A stretch of DNA of 6,132 bases from Deltaproteobacteria bacterium. Its GTDB lineage: Bacteria; Desulfobacterota; Desulfobacteria; Desulfobacterales; UBA11574. A program made the position numbers and the translations under genes. Location: contig JAFCZV010000184.1 of NCBI GenBank assembly GCA_019314155.1, positions 1-6,132 on the forward strand, read 5' to 3'. The notes under the pieces are model-generated. The model was not told the origin of the DNA and searched no databases. It saw only the letters and a program-made list of their open reading frames with translations. The first letter of the stretch is position 1, and the number at the start of each line of letters is the position of its first letter. This document shows positions 1-4,137 of this stretch, one piece after another.

Positions 1-10
1 AAATAGGCAT

Positions 11-30
11 TTTAGATCACTTTAGATCAC
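11..30. repeat. two tandem copies of TTTAGATCAC
   Basis: Two identical 10-bp units, TTTAGATCAC, lie head to tail, and a degenerate third start (TTTTAAC) follows. They lie beyond the 3' end of the minus-strand TA module at 108-715. No function can be assigned; they could be part of a repeat that continues off the left edge. Confidence 0.6.
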
Positions 31-60
31 TTTTAACTTGTTTGGCTTTCAGGGAAACAG

Positions 61-102
61 CCCCTTCCAGGGGTAGCCCAAGGCCTGGCCCTCTGGGCCA
101 GG
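61..102. terminator. two GC-rich hairpins downstream of the HI1420-like antitoxin
   Basis: Two perfect inverted repeats sit side by side: CCCCT/AGGGG (61-65 and 69-73, loop TCC) and CCTGGCCC/GGGCCAGG (84-91 and 95-102, loop TCT). They begin 6 bases past the stop codon of the minus-strand antitoxin gene, so they may end that transcript or protect its 3' end. No T-tract follows on either strand, so this is not a textbook intrinsic terminator. Confidence 0.4.
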
Positions 103-107
103 ATTCT

Positions 108-413
108 TTACCTATTTACTTGAACCGCTTCTGCATGCAATTTTAAGCCGAGTGCTCCCATAACTTTAAGAATTGTATCGAATGTCGGGCTACGTTCCCC
201 AGACAGTGCCTTGTAAAGACTTTCTCGGGACAGGCCGGCGTCACGAGCAACCTGTGACATACCCTTGGCGCGGGCAATATCACCCAGGGCTTTAGCAATA
301 AAAGCAGCATCTCCATGTGCCTCCTCAAAACAAGCTTCAAGATAAGCAGCCATTTCCTCTGGGGTCCGAAGATGCTCAGCGACATCGTAGCGGGTTGTGA
401 TGGTTTTAGCCAT
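108..413 (-). CDS. HI1420-type antitoxin, helix-turn-helix DNA-binding protein
   Basis: A 101-residue XRE-like antitoxin, expected to bind and neutralise the toxin encoded immediately upstream and to repress their shared promoter. The N-terminal half (about residues 8-40, RYDVAEHLRTPEEMAAYLEA) and the helix-turn-helix at about 50-72 (KGMSQVARDAG, then LSRESLYKALSGERSP) match the layout of the 'putative addiction module antidote' family of H. influenzae HI1420, as does the total length. The ATG at 413 is preferred over an upstream GTG at 422 because TAGGAG lies 8 bases before it. Only 11 bases separate it from the toxin stop, so the two are co-transcribed, toxin first. Paired hairpins follow the gene. 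Family assignment is from recognisable motifs; cognate pairing is inferred from context. Confidence 0.88.
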   Translation of the reverse strand: MAKTITTRYDVAEHLRTPEEMAAYLEACFEEAHGDAAFIAKALGDIARAKGMSQVARDAGLSRESLYKALSGERSPTFDTILKVMGALGLKLHAEAVQVNR

Positions 414-424
414 GATACACACTC

Positions 425-715
425 CTATAGATTCTTTGCTAGACGCAAGGCGGTTTTTATATTTCTAGACTGGGTGCGTTTGTCACCACCAGCCAGCAAA
501 ATGGCCACAAATCGGCCTTGTTTCTTGTAATAAACTCGATAACCTGGTCCATAATCGATCCGCAATTCTGAAACGCCTTCCCCCACAGGCTTAACATCAC
601 CAGGATTTCCTGCTGCCAATCTTTCGATCCGTACCAAAATACGTGCACGCGCACGGATATCGTTCAAGTTATCAAGCCACCTATAAAAAACTTCAGTCTT
701 ACGAATTTCGATCAT
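425..715 (-). CDS. HI1419-type RelE/ParE-family toxin
   Basis: A 96-residue protein of the RelE/ParE superfamily, HI1419 ('addiction module killer') branch. RelE relatives usually cleave mRNA on the ribosome; the activity of this branch is not settled. Diagnostic parts are the start MIEIRKTEVFYRWLDNLND, the RARARILVRIERL helix at about 21-33, and the core GDVKPVGEGVSELRIDYG, then PGYRVYYKK (about 38-67), ending in a basic tail (KTALRLAKNL). The start is fixed by the conserved MIEIRKTEVF. The length is normal and the frame intact. It is the first gene of a toxin-antitoxin operon. No Shine-Dalgarno is visible, and the predicted promoter places transcription start at about the A of the ATG, so the mRNA may be leaderless. 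Confidence 0.9.
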   Translation of the reverse strand: MIEIRKTEVFYRWLDNLNDIRARARILVRIERLAAGNPGDVKPVGEGVSELRIDYGPGYRVYYKKQGRFVAILLAGGDKRTQSRNIKTALRLAKNL

Positions 716-721
716 GATTAG

Positions 722-750
722 ACTGTAGTCACCTGGCTACATATTGTCAA
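722..750 (-). promoter_or_regulatory. promoter and operator of the HI1419/HI1420 TA operon
   Basis: On the minus strand TTGACA (750-745) is followed after exactly 17 bases by TACAGT (727-722), a strong sigma70-type pair. The spacer and -10 contain an imperfect palindrome at 725-740 (GTAG, CA, TG, CTAC arms; 6 of 8 positions match), a likely antitoxin binding site. The -10 box ends 6 bases before the toxin ATG, so transcription should start at or next to the start codon. Hexamers are seen in the sequence; regulation is inferred from TA biology. Confidence 0.7.
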
Positions 751-788
751 TAAGCATTTTAATAACCTTAACCAAGAAAGGAGAGTTA

Positions 789-1097
789 ATGATGAAAGAT
801 TATTACCAAAATTCCATGAAAGCCCTGCAAGCTTGTCGGAGTGAAGCGTAGATCCCGCTTTGCGGGGCCGGAATGAGCGAACGTACTCAGCAATGCTATA
901 CAAGATCCGTTCGCATGCTCGTCGATTTTTACAACAAAAGCCCCGATCAAATCACCGAGGTGCAACTTCAAGATTATTTCCTGCATCGCAAAAACAAAGA
1001 TAAATGGTCACCCGCCACGATGCGTATTTGCTACAGTCAGGGCAGGGCGCTTCACTGTTGCCGTCCAAAAGAGTATTTGCGGATTCAGGGTAGCTGA
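789..1097 (+). pseudogene. tyrosine recombinase (phage-integrase-like) N-terminal remnant with in-frame TAG
   Basis: Remnant of a site-specific tyrosine recombinase. AAAGGAGAG (777-785) precedes ATGATG at 789, and the first codons read MMKDYYQNSMKALQ, a typical start for integrases that accompany IS91-like elements. A TAG stop at 849-851 follows. The same frame then resumes at ATG 873 with the SAM-like N-terminal domain (MSERTQQCYTRSVRMLVDFY, then SPDQITEVQLQDYFLHRKN and WSPATMRICYS), and leaves family similarity at about 1038 before ending at 1095. The segment 831-872 between the two halves looks like an in-frame insertion: TCGGAGTGAAGCG and CCGGAATGAGCG form an imperfect duplication around a CCCGC-TTT-GCGGG hairpin (854-866). 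The catalytic domain (R, H, R, Y) is absent, so it cannot recombine DNA. The IS91 link is recollection, not proof. Confidence 0.75.
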
Positions 1098-1112
1098 AAA
1101 CCTGCAAATACT
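1072..1112 (+). terminator. nested hairpin at the end of the recombinase remnant
   Basis: AGTATTTGC (1072-1080) pairs with GCAAATACT (1104-1112), enclosing a second stem TTCAG/CTGAA (1084-1088 and 1094-1098). GTTTTACT follows on the plus strand. It overlaps the last codons of the recombinase remnant. It could be a weak plus-strand terminator or the end of a mobile element; there is no proper T-tract. Confidence 0.35.
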
Positions 1113-1350
1113 GTTTTACTCAACCTGTTCCGAGCTTTGTCTCGTGGATAGAAAGCCTCTGTTCATCTTCGCCCCCCGAGCTCTATCGATTCCGGAGGAC
1201 TTCCCTCTCTCAGATTTATCGGGTCGTAGCTTAAAGCGAAGACCGATCATCGAAGCAATACCCTTATACAAATATCTCAGTAAACCGGGCTTCTTGAACA
1301 ATAGATTGAATACGACCTTTCAGGTCGTGTCAATCCTTATAGGTTCTGCC
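1113..1350. other. unassigned stretch between recombinase remnant and mazF
   Basis: No gene can be supported here. Both strands are open for about 60-70 codons, but neither translation resembles a family I recognise and neither has a convincing ribosome binding site. Visible structure: a perfect hairpin ACGACCT-TTC-AGGTCGT (1312-1328), and two direct copies of CCTTATAGG (1335-1343 and 1349-1357, 14 bases apart), the second running into the mazF stop. It may be the residue of an element whose rest was lost. Confidence 0.5.
1305..1333 (-). promoter_or_regulatory. possible minus-strand promoter with palindromic spacer
   Basis: TTGACA (1333-1328) and TTCAAT (1310-1305) are 17 bases apart on the minus strand. 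The spacer is almost entirely the perfect palindrome ACGACCT-GAA-AGGTCGT, the arrangement seen at TA promoters in this window. No recognisable gene follows, so it may be the orphan promoter of a lost module, or chance. Confidence 0.3.
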
Positions 1351-1671
1351 TTATAGGTCGAGCTGGGTGGTGATTGCTTTGCCGACACCCTCCATTTCAG
1401 TGTAAGATATCGACCCTGCTGAATTAATTAGCCGCTTCTTGCTTACCGTAGTAATCTGATCCGCCATAGCCTTAGCCTTTTTGCCATGAAACGTCACATA
1501 TGTTTCACTTGGGTAAAGTTTATCAACATTACTCGTTAAGGGCACAACTTGAACTCTGTTCAGATAATGATTCGCAGCATCATTGCTTACGATGACTGCT
1601 GGTCTCTGTTTGTGAATTTCACCTCCGATGGAAGGCCCGAAATTAATCCACCACACTTCACCTCTTTTCAT
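1351..1671 (-). CDS. mazF: MazF/PemK-family endoribonuclease toxin
   Basis: A 106-residue MazF-fold toxin, expected to cleave mRNA at specific short sequences. The start MKRGEVWWINF is the first beta strand, and S14-E18 plus the QRPAVIVSND block carry the conserved Arg (R23). VQVVPLTSN carries the conserved Thr (T46), matching the R25/T48 catalytic pair of B. subtilis MazF. The C-terminal half (KAMADQITTVSKKRL) holds the dimer and antitoxin contact region. Length and frame are intact. The ATG overlaps the upstream antitoxin gene by 14 bases, so translation is coupled, antitoxin first. No attC follows within the next 600 bases, so cassette membership is uncertain. Cleavage specificity cannot be read from the sequence. 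Confidence 0.93.
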   Translation of the reverse strand: MKRGEVWWINFGPSIGGEIHKQRPAVIVSNDAANHYLNRVQVVPLTSNVDKLYPSETYVTFHGKKAKAMADQITTVSKKRLINSAGSISYTEMEGVGKAITTQLDL

Positions 1672-1888
1672 CGCTCAAATCTCCAATCGTACCTTCGGCC
1701 CATTCAAGGGCTTCAGATTCCCTGATTTGATCAGCAGCCATTTCTTTATAGGCAGCATACATATCTTTTTTTACAACATGCGGGCGAACTAAATCTTCAA
1801 TAAAACGACTGATTTTTCGTGGTCCAATGACTGTTCGCAGGCCTTCATAAACCTCTTCGTCTATGGTAACTGTGAGTTTTTTTTGCAT
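1658..1888 (-). CDS. ribbon-helix-helix antitoxin of the MazF module
   Basis: A 76-residue antitoxin. The N-terminal strand-helix-helix (KKLTVTIDEEVYEGLRTVIG, then PRKISRFIEDLVRPHVV, about residues 3-41) is a ribbon-helix-helix DNA-binding domain. The C-terminal part (about 45-76, YKEMAADQIRESEALEWAEG) is acidic and should wrap the MazF dimer. The frame is open 41 codons further upstream, but the ATG at 1888 is the real start: AAGGAGGTG (1903-1895) sits 6 bases before it, and the upstream codons cover the promoter. It overlaps mazF by 14 bases. Together the two form an antitoxin-first operon that probably represses itself through the operator at 1905-1934. Confidence 0.9.
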   Translation of the reverse strand: MQKKLTVTIDEEVYEGLRTVIGPRKISRFIEDLVRPHVVKKDMYAAYKEMAADQIRESEALEWAEGTIGDLSDEKR

Positions 1889-1904
1889 TACAAGCACCTC
1901 CTTC

Positions 1905-1944
1905 ACATTACACGTATAATAACACGTGCAATGTGTCGGGTCAA
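1905..1944 (-). promoter_or_regulatory. promoter with 30-bp palindromic operator of the RHH-MazF module
   Basis: Minus strand: TTGACC (1944-1939), a 17-base spacer, then TATTAT (1921-1916). A 30-bp inverted repeat at 1905-1934 has 12 of 15 positions matching between arms; its outer ACATT/AATGT and inner CACGT/ACGTG blocks are exact. It covers the -10 and the expected start point, so a bound antitoxin would block RNA polymerase. A strong Shine-Dalgarno follows at 1903-1895. Confidence 0.8.
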
Positions 1945-2050
1945 GACGCCTGAACAATTTTTTCGAGGCAGAACTATTATTATTGATGAGTTCGTAAAAA
2001 GTCCTAAACAATTAACCATCTGGAATTATTTCGTATTTATCATATTCTAA

Positions 2051-2058
2051 AAACTGGT
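2051..2058. repeat. left target-site duplication AAACTGGT
   Basis: An exact 8-bp copy of 2405-2412. The two copies directly flank the inserted element, and collapsing them to one restores the AbiJ-like reading frame. Confidence 0.85.
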
Positions 2059-2131
2059 GAATCATCTCCCGATTAGTTGTAGTTAATTCGGGTAAAATAA
2101 GTGTGTCATCTCCAATTGAGTAGGGGTGTTC

Positions 2132-2356
2132 ATGGAGGATTCAAGGATTCAAGGATCCAAGGGTTCGAGTGAAATGCTAAAGAATTACATATCTTATGGT
2201 TCTGTTTGTGAATTGGAAACACAGATATTATTAGCAGGAGATTTAGATTTAATTGAAAAAAGTGAATTGGGTACACTAAAAAAAGACATCGCAGAAATAG
2301 AAAGAATGTTAAAAGCGCTGATAAAGTCTTTAGAAAACAAACCCTTGAATCCTTGA
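2132..2356 (+). pseudogene. four-helix-bundle protein (23S rRNA IVS / Avd-like), C-terminal half
   Basis: The frame encodes the second half of a four-helix-bundle protein of the IVS/S23 family. YISYGSVCELETQILLAGDL is the third helix with its usual SxxELETQ signature, and ELGTLKKDIAEIERMLKALI plus KSLENK is the last helix. The family normally runs about 115-125 residues; here roughly the first 55-60 are missing. In their place the 5' repeat array is translated (EDSRIQGSKGSS), and the stop lies within the 3' array (PLNP). An ATG at 2132 (or GTG at 2126) with AGGGG just upstream could allow translation of a 74-residue product, but loss of two helices makes a working bundle unlikely. It is the only coding content of the 2059-2404 element. 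Confidence 0.8.
2137..2168 (+). repeat. four tandem 8-bp units, left array
   Basis: GGATTCAA, GGATTCAA, GGATCCAA, GGGTTCGA in tandem. They are the inverted counterpart of the units at 2345-2376, so the four-helix-bundle fragment lies between mirror arrays. Such CAAGGATTC repeats beside IVS-type genes are, as I recall, a recurrent feature of that gene family. Confidence 0.85.
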
Positions 2357-2376
2357 CCCCTGGAATCCTTGGACCC
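2345..2376 (-). repeat. four tandem 8-bp units, right inverted array
   Basis: On the plus strand TTGAATCC, TTGACCCC, TGGAATCC, TTGGACCC; on the minus strand these are GGATTCAA-type units. They mirror 2137-2168 and supply the last codons and stop of the four-helix-bundle fragment. Confidence 0.85.
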
Positions 2377-2377
2377 T

Positions 2378-2400
2378 CTTCTCCAACTAAATTGGAGAAG
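2378..2400 (+). terminator. perfect hairpin at the right end of the insertion
   Basis: CTTCTCCAA and TTGGAGAAG (9 bp, loop CTAAA) form a perfect stem 22 bases after the ORF fragment's stop. It is part of the terminal inverted repeat of the element and could also act as a weak terminator; no T-tract follows. Confidence 0.5.
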
Positions 2401-2404
2401 AACC

Positions 2405-2412
2405 AAACTGGT
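2405..2412. repeat. right target-site duplication AAACTGGT
   Basis: Identical to 2051-2058, directly flanking the insertion on its other side. Confidence 0.85.
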
Positions 2413-2707
2413 TTATATGATCTACAGCCTTCTCTACAGCATATTCTGTTCCTATGAAGTGCCGAGGGTCAACGGTGCCATTACAATGAGTTCCATTTTC
2501 GGAGAATCATTAAATTCTCGCAACTTTTCCTCCGCGTAATACCAGCGAGATGGAAAACCGCTACCATATTCTTCCTCTGAACCGAACTGATTGAAAAAGG
2601 TAATCAACTGAGGTCCAGACCTATAGGGCGCTATTCCTCCATCACCAGTTATAATCGAACTCAAAAATGAAATAGTATGTTCAGAAACTTTCATTTTTAC
2701 TCAATAC

Positions 2708-2842
2708 ACATAACGCTACGCTTAACCAGCCGGGAAAGCTAACCGATCTTATGCTAAAGATATATTTAATGATTTAATGATACACAGGTAAAAGCGAAAA
2801 ATGGCATCGCTTTCCCGGTCTGAGTTAAAGCGCTTGTTGAAC
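2708..2842 (-). other. attC recombination site of the higBA cassette
   Basis: On the minus strand the site opens with GTTCAAC (2842-2836, an exact RYYYAAC box) and ends with GTTATGT (2714-2708). Between them CTTTAACTCAG...CCGGG pairs with CCCGG...CTGGTTAAG, and the first arm carries extra T and A bases. Unpaired bases on that arm are what orients attC sites. The centre is a long, AT-rich loop region. Length is 135 bp. The higA stop codon lies inside it, and the AbiJ-like pseudogene starts 14 bases after it. It shares arm sequence (AACAAGC, AACTCAGAC, GCTGGTTAAG) with attC 5035-5106. Confidence 0.88.
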
Positions 2843-3166
2843 GCTGGATCCATCTGATGCAACTGTTTCAATCTTAGACAACTCGTCTTTCATCCTATCC
2901 TCAGCATACCACAAATCATATGCTTGCTGCATACGCAGCCAGAGGCCTGGCCCATTGCCGGCAAACTTGCCAATCCTAAGCGCCATATCCGTTGTAATTG
3001 GATGAGTACAGGCTAAAACGCGATGTAACTGCTGCCGAGAAATACCAAGACGTCTTGCAGCTTCGCTTACTGACATGACAAGGGTTGGAAGCACATCTTC
3101 ACGCAAAATCTCACCGGGATGAACCGGTGGACGTTTTAAAGGACGCTTAACAAAATATTCTCCCAT
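2825..3166 (-). CDS. higA: HigA-type antitoxin
   Basis: A 113-residue XRE-family antitoxin of the HigA/VapI type. The N-terminal RPPVHPGEILREDVLPTL is the family signature, followed by a helix-turn-helix at about 32-52 (SVSEAARRLG, ISRQQLHRVL) and the WLRMQQAYDLW motif at about 77-87. The start at ATG 3166 is supported by AGGTGAA overlapping the toxin stop. It lies 9 bases behind higB in a toxin-first operon and should bind HigB and repress the promoter at 3458-3485. The last residues (VQQAL) and the TAA stop are encoded inside the attC site, so the C-terminus is set by the recombination site itself. Confidence 0.93.
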   Translation of the reverse strand: MGEYFVKRPLKRPPVHPGEILREDVLPTLVMSVSEAARRLGISRQQLHRVLACTHPITTDMALRIGKFAGNGPGLWLRMQQAYDLWYAEDRMKDELSKIETVASDGSSVQQAL

Positions 3167-3175
3167 AATTTCACC

Positions 3176-3451
3176 TCAGTGATATTGTTCAAGATCGACC
3201 CTTAGCGCCTCACCCTCTTTCCACTCAAAGGTGATACACCATGGGCCGTTAACATGGATACTATAACGTTTAGGTATTCCCTGCAGGCCGTGGAAATTGA
3301 ATCCAGGTACGTTTAAATCCGTTAATGACTCTGTTTGATCCAAAGCTTCCAAACGTCGTAGAGAACGTGATTGTAAATCATGTCTTACACGGCGTGAACG
3401 GCCCCGCTCGAACAGTTCAGCGAGCCCCTTGTGCTTAAAGCTTTTAATCAT
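3176..3451 (-). CDS. higB: HigB ribosome-dependent mRNA interferase toxin
   Basis: A 91-residue RelE-superfamily toxin of the HigB ('killer') type, which cleaves mRNA on translating ribosomes. Recognisable blocks are MIKSFKHKGLAELFERGRSR at the start, RRLEALDQTESLTDLNVPG in the middle, and the SIHVNGPWCITFEWKEGEAL strand pair near the end, with a C-terminal DLEQYH. Length matches the family and the frame is intact. It is the first gene of the higBA cassette between attC 3544-3617 and attC 2708-2842. There is no Shine-Dalgarno. The -10 box ends six bases before the ATG, so a leaderless transcript is predicted, as in the module at 108-715. Confidence 0.93.
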   Translation of the reverse strand: MIKSFKHKGLAELFERGRSRRVRHDLQSRSLRRLEALDQTESLTDLNVPGFNFHGLQGIPKRYSIHVNGPWCITFEWKEGEALRVDLEQYH

Positions 3452-3457
3452 TTTTGT

Positions 3458-3500
3458 ATTGTATCATTTTTTGTTACAGTGTCAACATTTTTGTTACAGT
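3458..3500 (-). promoter_or_regulatory. higBA promoter with direct-repeat operators
   Basis: Minus strand: TTGACA (3485-3480) and TACAAT (3463-3458), 16 bases apart. Two direct repeats, ACTGTAACAAAAAATG (3480-3465) and ACTGTAACAAAAATG (3500-3486), are spaced 21 bases, two helical turns, so two HigA dimers could bind the same face. One repeat fills the spacer and the other lies upstream of -35. The expected start point is the A of the higB ATG. Confidence 0.75.
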
Positions 3501-3543
3501 TGCTTTGCTAAAAATTAAGTGAGATTTCTTTATAAATGGCTAC

Positions 3544-3617
3544 GCCCAACGTGGTGCTGACCTGACTGGGGTGAAGCGCCAGCGTAACCCCAGTCAGCGT
3601 CCAGCACATGGTTATGT
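3544..3617 (-). other. attC recombination site of the DUF6933 cassette
   Basis: Minus strand: first box ACATAAC (3617-3611), last box GTTGGGC (3550-3544, exact GTTRRRY). Inner arms TGCTGGAC and GTCAGCA pair with one extra G on the first arm, the classical orienting feature. GACTGGGG/CCCCAGTC extends the stem around a loop containing ACGCTGGCGCTT. Length is 74 bp. The loop closely resembles that of attC 5035-5106, showing common descent. The stop codon of the upstream gene is the TAA within ACATAAC. Confidence 0.9.
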
Positions 3618-4121
3618 GCTTAGTTTGTTTAATAATTTGCTTAATTCGTCGATACTAAAAATTTCCTTTATGGCACTCATAGGAATACGATTTAATTCAT
3701 GATTTAATTCTGCAAGATCGACATTGACCAGTCCACCCATTGCACCAATTCGATATTTTAGTTGAAAAGCAAGATCGTTCATTGAGCCCAATACGCTCCG
3801 ATTATTCGTTTTTTCGATTATAATCTCGCGGTGTTCATCTAATACAATCTCGATTTGATTCTGTGGGAAGTTTTCCCAAAGAAGATTTTTAAATAGATTC
3901 TGTCCAAATACCTCTCGGACATTTTCAAATTGGGGTTTCTTAAGTCCTGGTACAAAAAATGAATAGAGCGTCGCATCGTGCGTAAAAAGAATACATTTCC
4001 TTCTATCGATTCTTAAAAGATTTGCGTGCCAACTGCCCAACTCATTAGAAGACATAGTCCCTTCCGATGGTTTGGCTTTTAATTCTGTCAGCAACTTTTT
4101 TGTGCAACGGAGTATTGCCAT
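3612..4121 (-). CDS. DUF6933-like cassette protein
   Basis: A 169-residue protein whose first half matches what I recall of the DUF6933 family: MAILRCTKKLLTELKAKP at the start, LGSWHANLLRIDRRKCILFT, and ATLYSFFVPGLKKPQF at about 51-66. The second half (about 67-169) is charged, with predicted helices (ELNHELNRIPMSAIKEIF, SIDELSKLLNKL). No signal peptide or membrane segment is seen, so it is presumably cytoplasmic; its function is unknown. It is the only gene of its cassette. It begins 16 bases after the attC box at 4138-4144, with an AT-rich leader and no Shine-Dalgarno or promoter, so expression would need read-through from upstream cassettes. Its TAA stop is inside the next attC. Confidence 0.85.
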   Translation of the reverse strand: MAILRCTKKLLTELKAKPSEGTMSSNELGSWHANLLRIDRRKCILFTHDATLYSFFVPGLKKPQFENVREVFGQNLFKNLLWENFPQNQIEIVLDEHREIIIEKTNNRSVLGSMNDLAFQLKYRIGAMGGLVNVDLAELNHELNRIPMSAIKEIFSIDELSKLLNKLST

Positions 4122-4137
4122 GATTTATTTATATGGC

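Larger units (their letters stand above)
2059..2404. mobile_element. 346-bp MITE-like insertion carrying a four-helix-bundle gene fragment
   Basis: Bounded by exact 8-bp direct repeats AAACTGGT. The ends are imperfect terminal inverted repeats: the first 24 bases match the reverse complement of the last 24 at 17 positions, and a second copy of the left end at 2106-2124 matches the right end better (16 of 19). Each end also forms a hairpin (2068-2092 and 2378-2400). Inside are two inverted arrays of 8-bp units around a plus-strand ORF fragment. No transposase is present, so movement must rely on an enzyme supplied elsewhere. It interrupts the AbiJ-like gene. Boundaries and target duplication are seen directly; the mechanism is inference. 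Confidence 0.85.
2012..2694 (-). pseudogene. AbiJ N-terminal-domain-like gene, frameshifted and split by a 346-bp insertion
   Basis: Starting at ATG 2694, 14 bases after the attC end box, the frame reads an abortive-infection AbiJ-type N-terminal domain: FLSSIITGDGG, PYRSGPQLITFFNQFG, YGSGFPSRWYYAEEKLREFN. At about 2474-2480 the frame shifts by a probable 1-bp deletion (TAG follows at 2454). Similarity continues in the next frame as VDPRHFIGTEYAVEKAVDHI, NQF, until the element at 2059-2404 interrupts it. Beyond the insertion the same frame continues LEYDKYEIIPDG and stops at 2014. Joining the halves gives GAT CAT ATA AAC CAG TTT TTA GAA without a break. Even repaired it would be only about 108 residues, so the effector domain usual in AbiJ proteins is missing. 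It has no good Shine-Dalgarno. Family naming is from memory of the motifs. Confidence 0.8.

Noticed and set aside
873..1097. Recombinase fragment as an independent intact gene from ATG 873
   Set aside because: There is no SD before 873, the natural start with an SD is at 789 in the same frame, and the catalytic domain is absent, so it is called a pseudogene from 789.
1116..1301. 61-codon minus-strand open frame
   Set aside because: TTG start, no SD, no known motif, and the opposite strand is equally open. Not enough to call a gene.
1144..1356. 70-codon plus-strand open frame
   Set aside because: No SD or recognisable family; it overlaps the mazF stop region. Probably non-coding.
1965..2000. 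Intergenic motif around TTCGTAAAAAGTCC as an IS end
   Set aside because: It looks familiar from intergenic DNA of some deltaproteobacteria, but no partner repeat or target duplication is visible here.
1889..2011. Upstream start for the RHH antitoxin
   Set aside because: The extra 41 codons cover the promoter, operator and SD; the strong SD points to ATG 1888.
2012..2030. attC remnant at the end of the AbiJ-like pseudogene
   Set aside because: GATGGTTAA followed by GTTTAGG resembles an attC second arm, but the first arm and fold are absent and the bases are coding, so it may be coincidence.
2137..2376. Tandem 8-bp units as a CRISPR or VNTR array
   Set aside because: The units are contiguous without spacers, and the two arrays are in opposite orientation around a gene fragment, so they belong to the inserted element.
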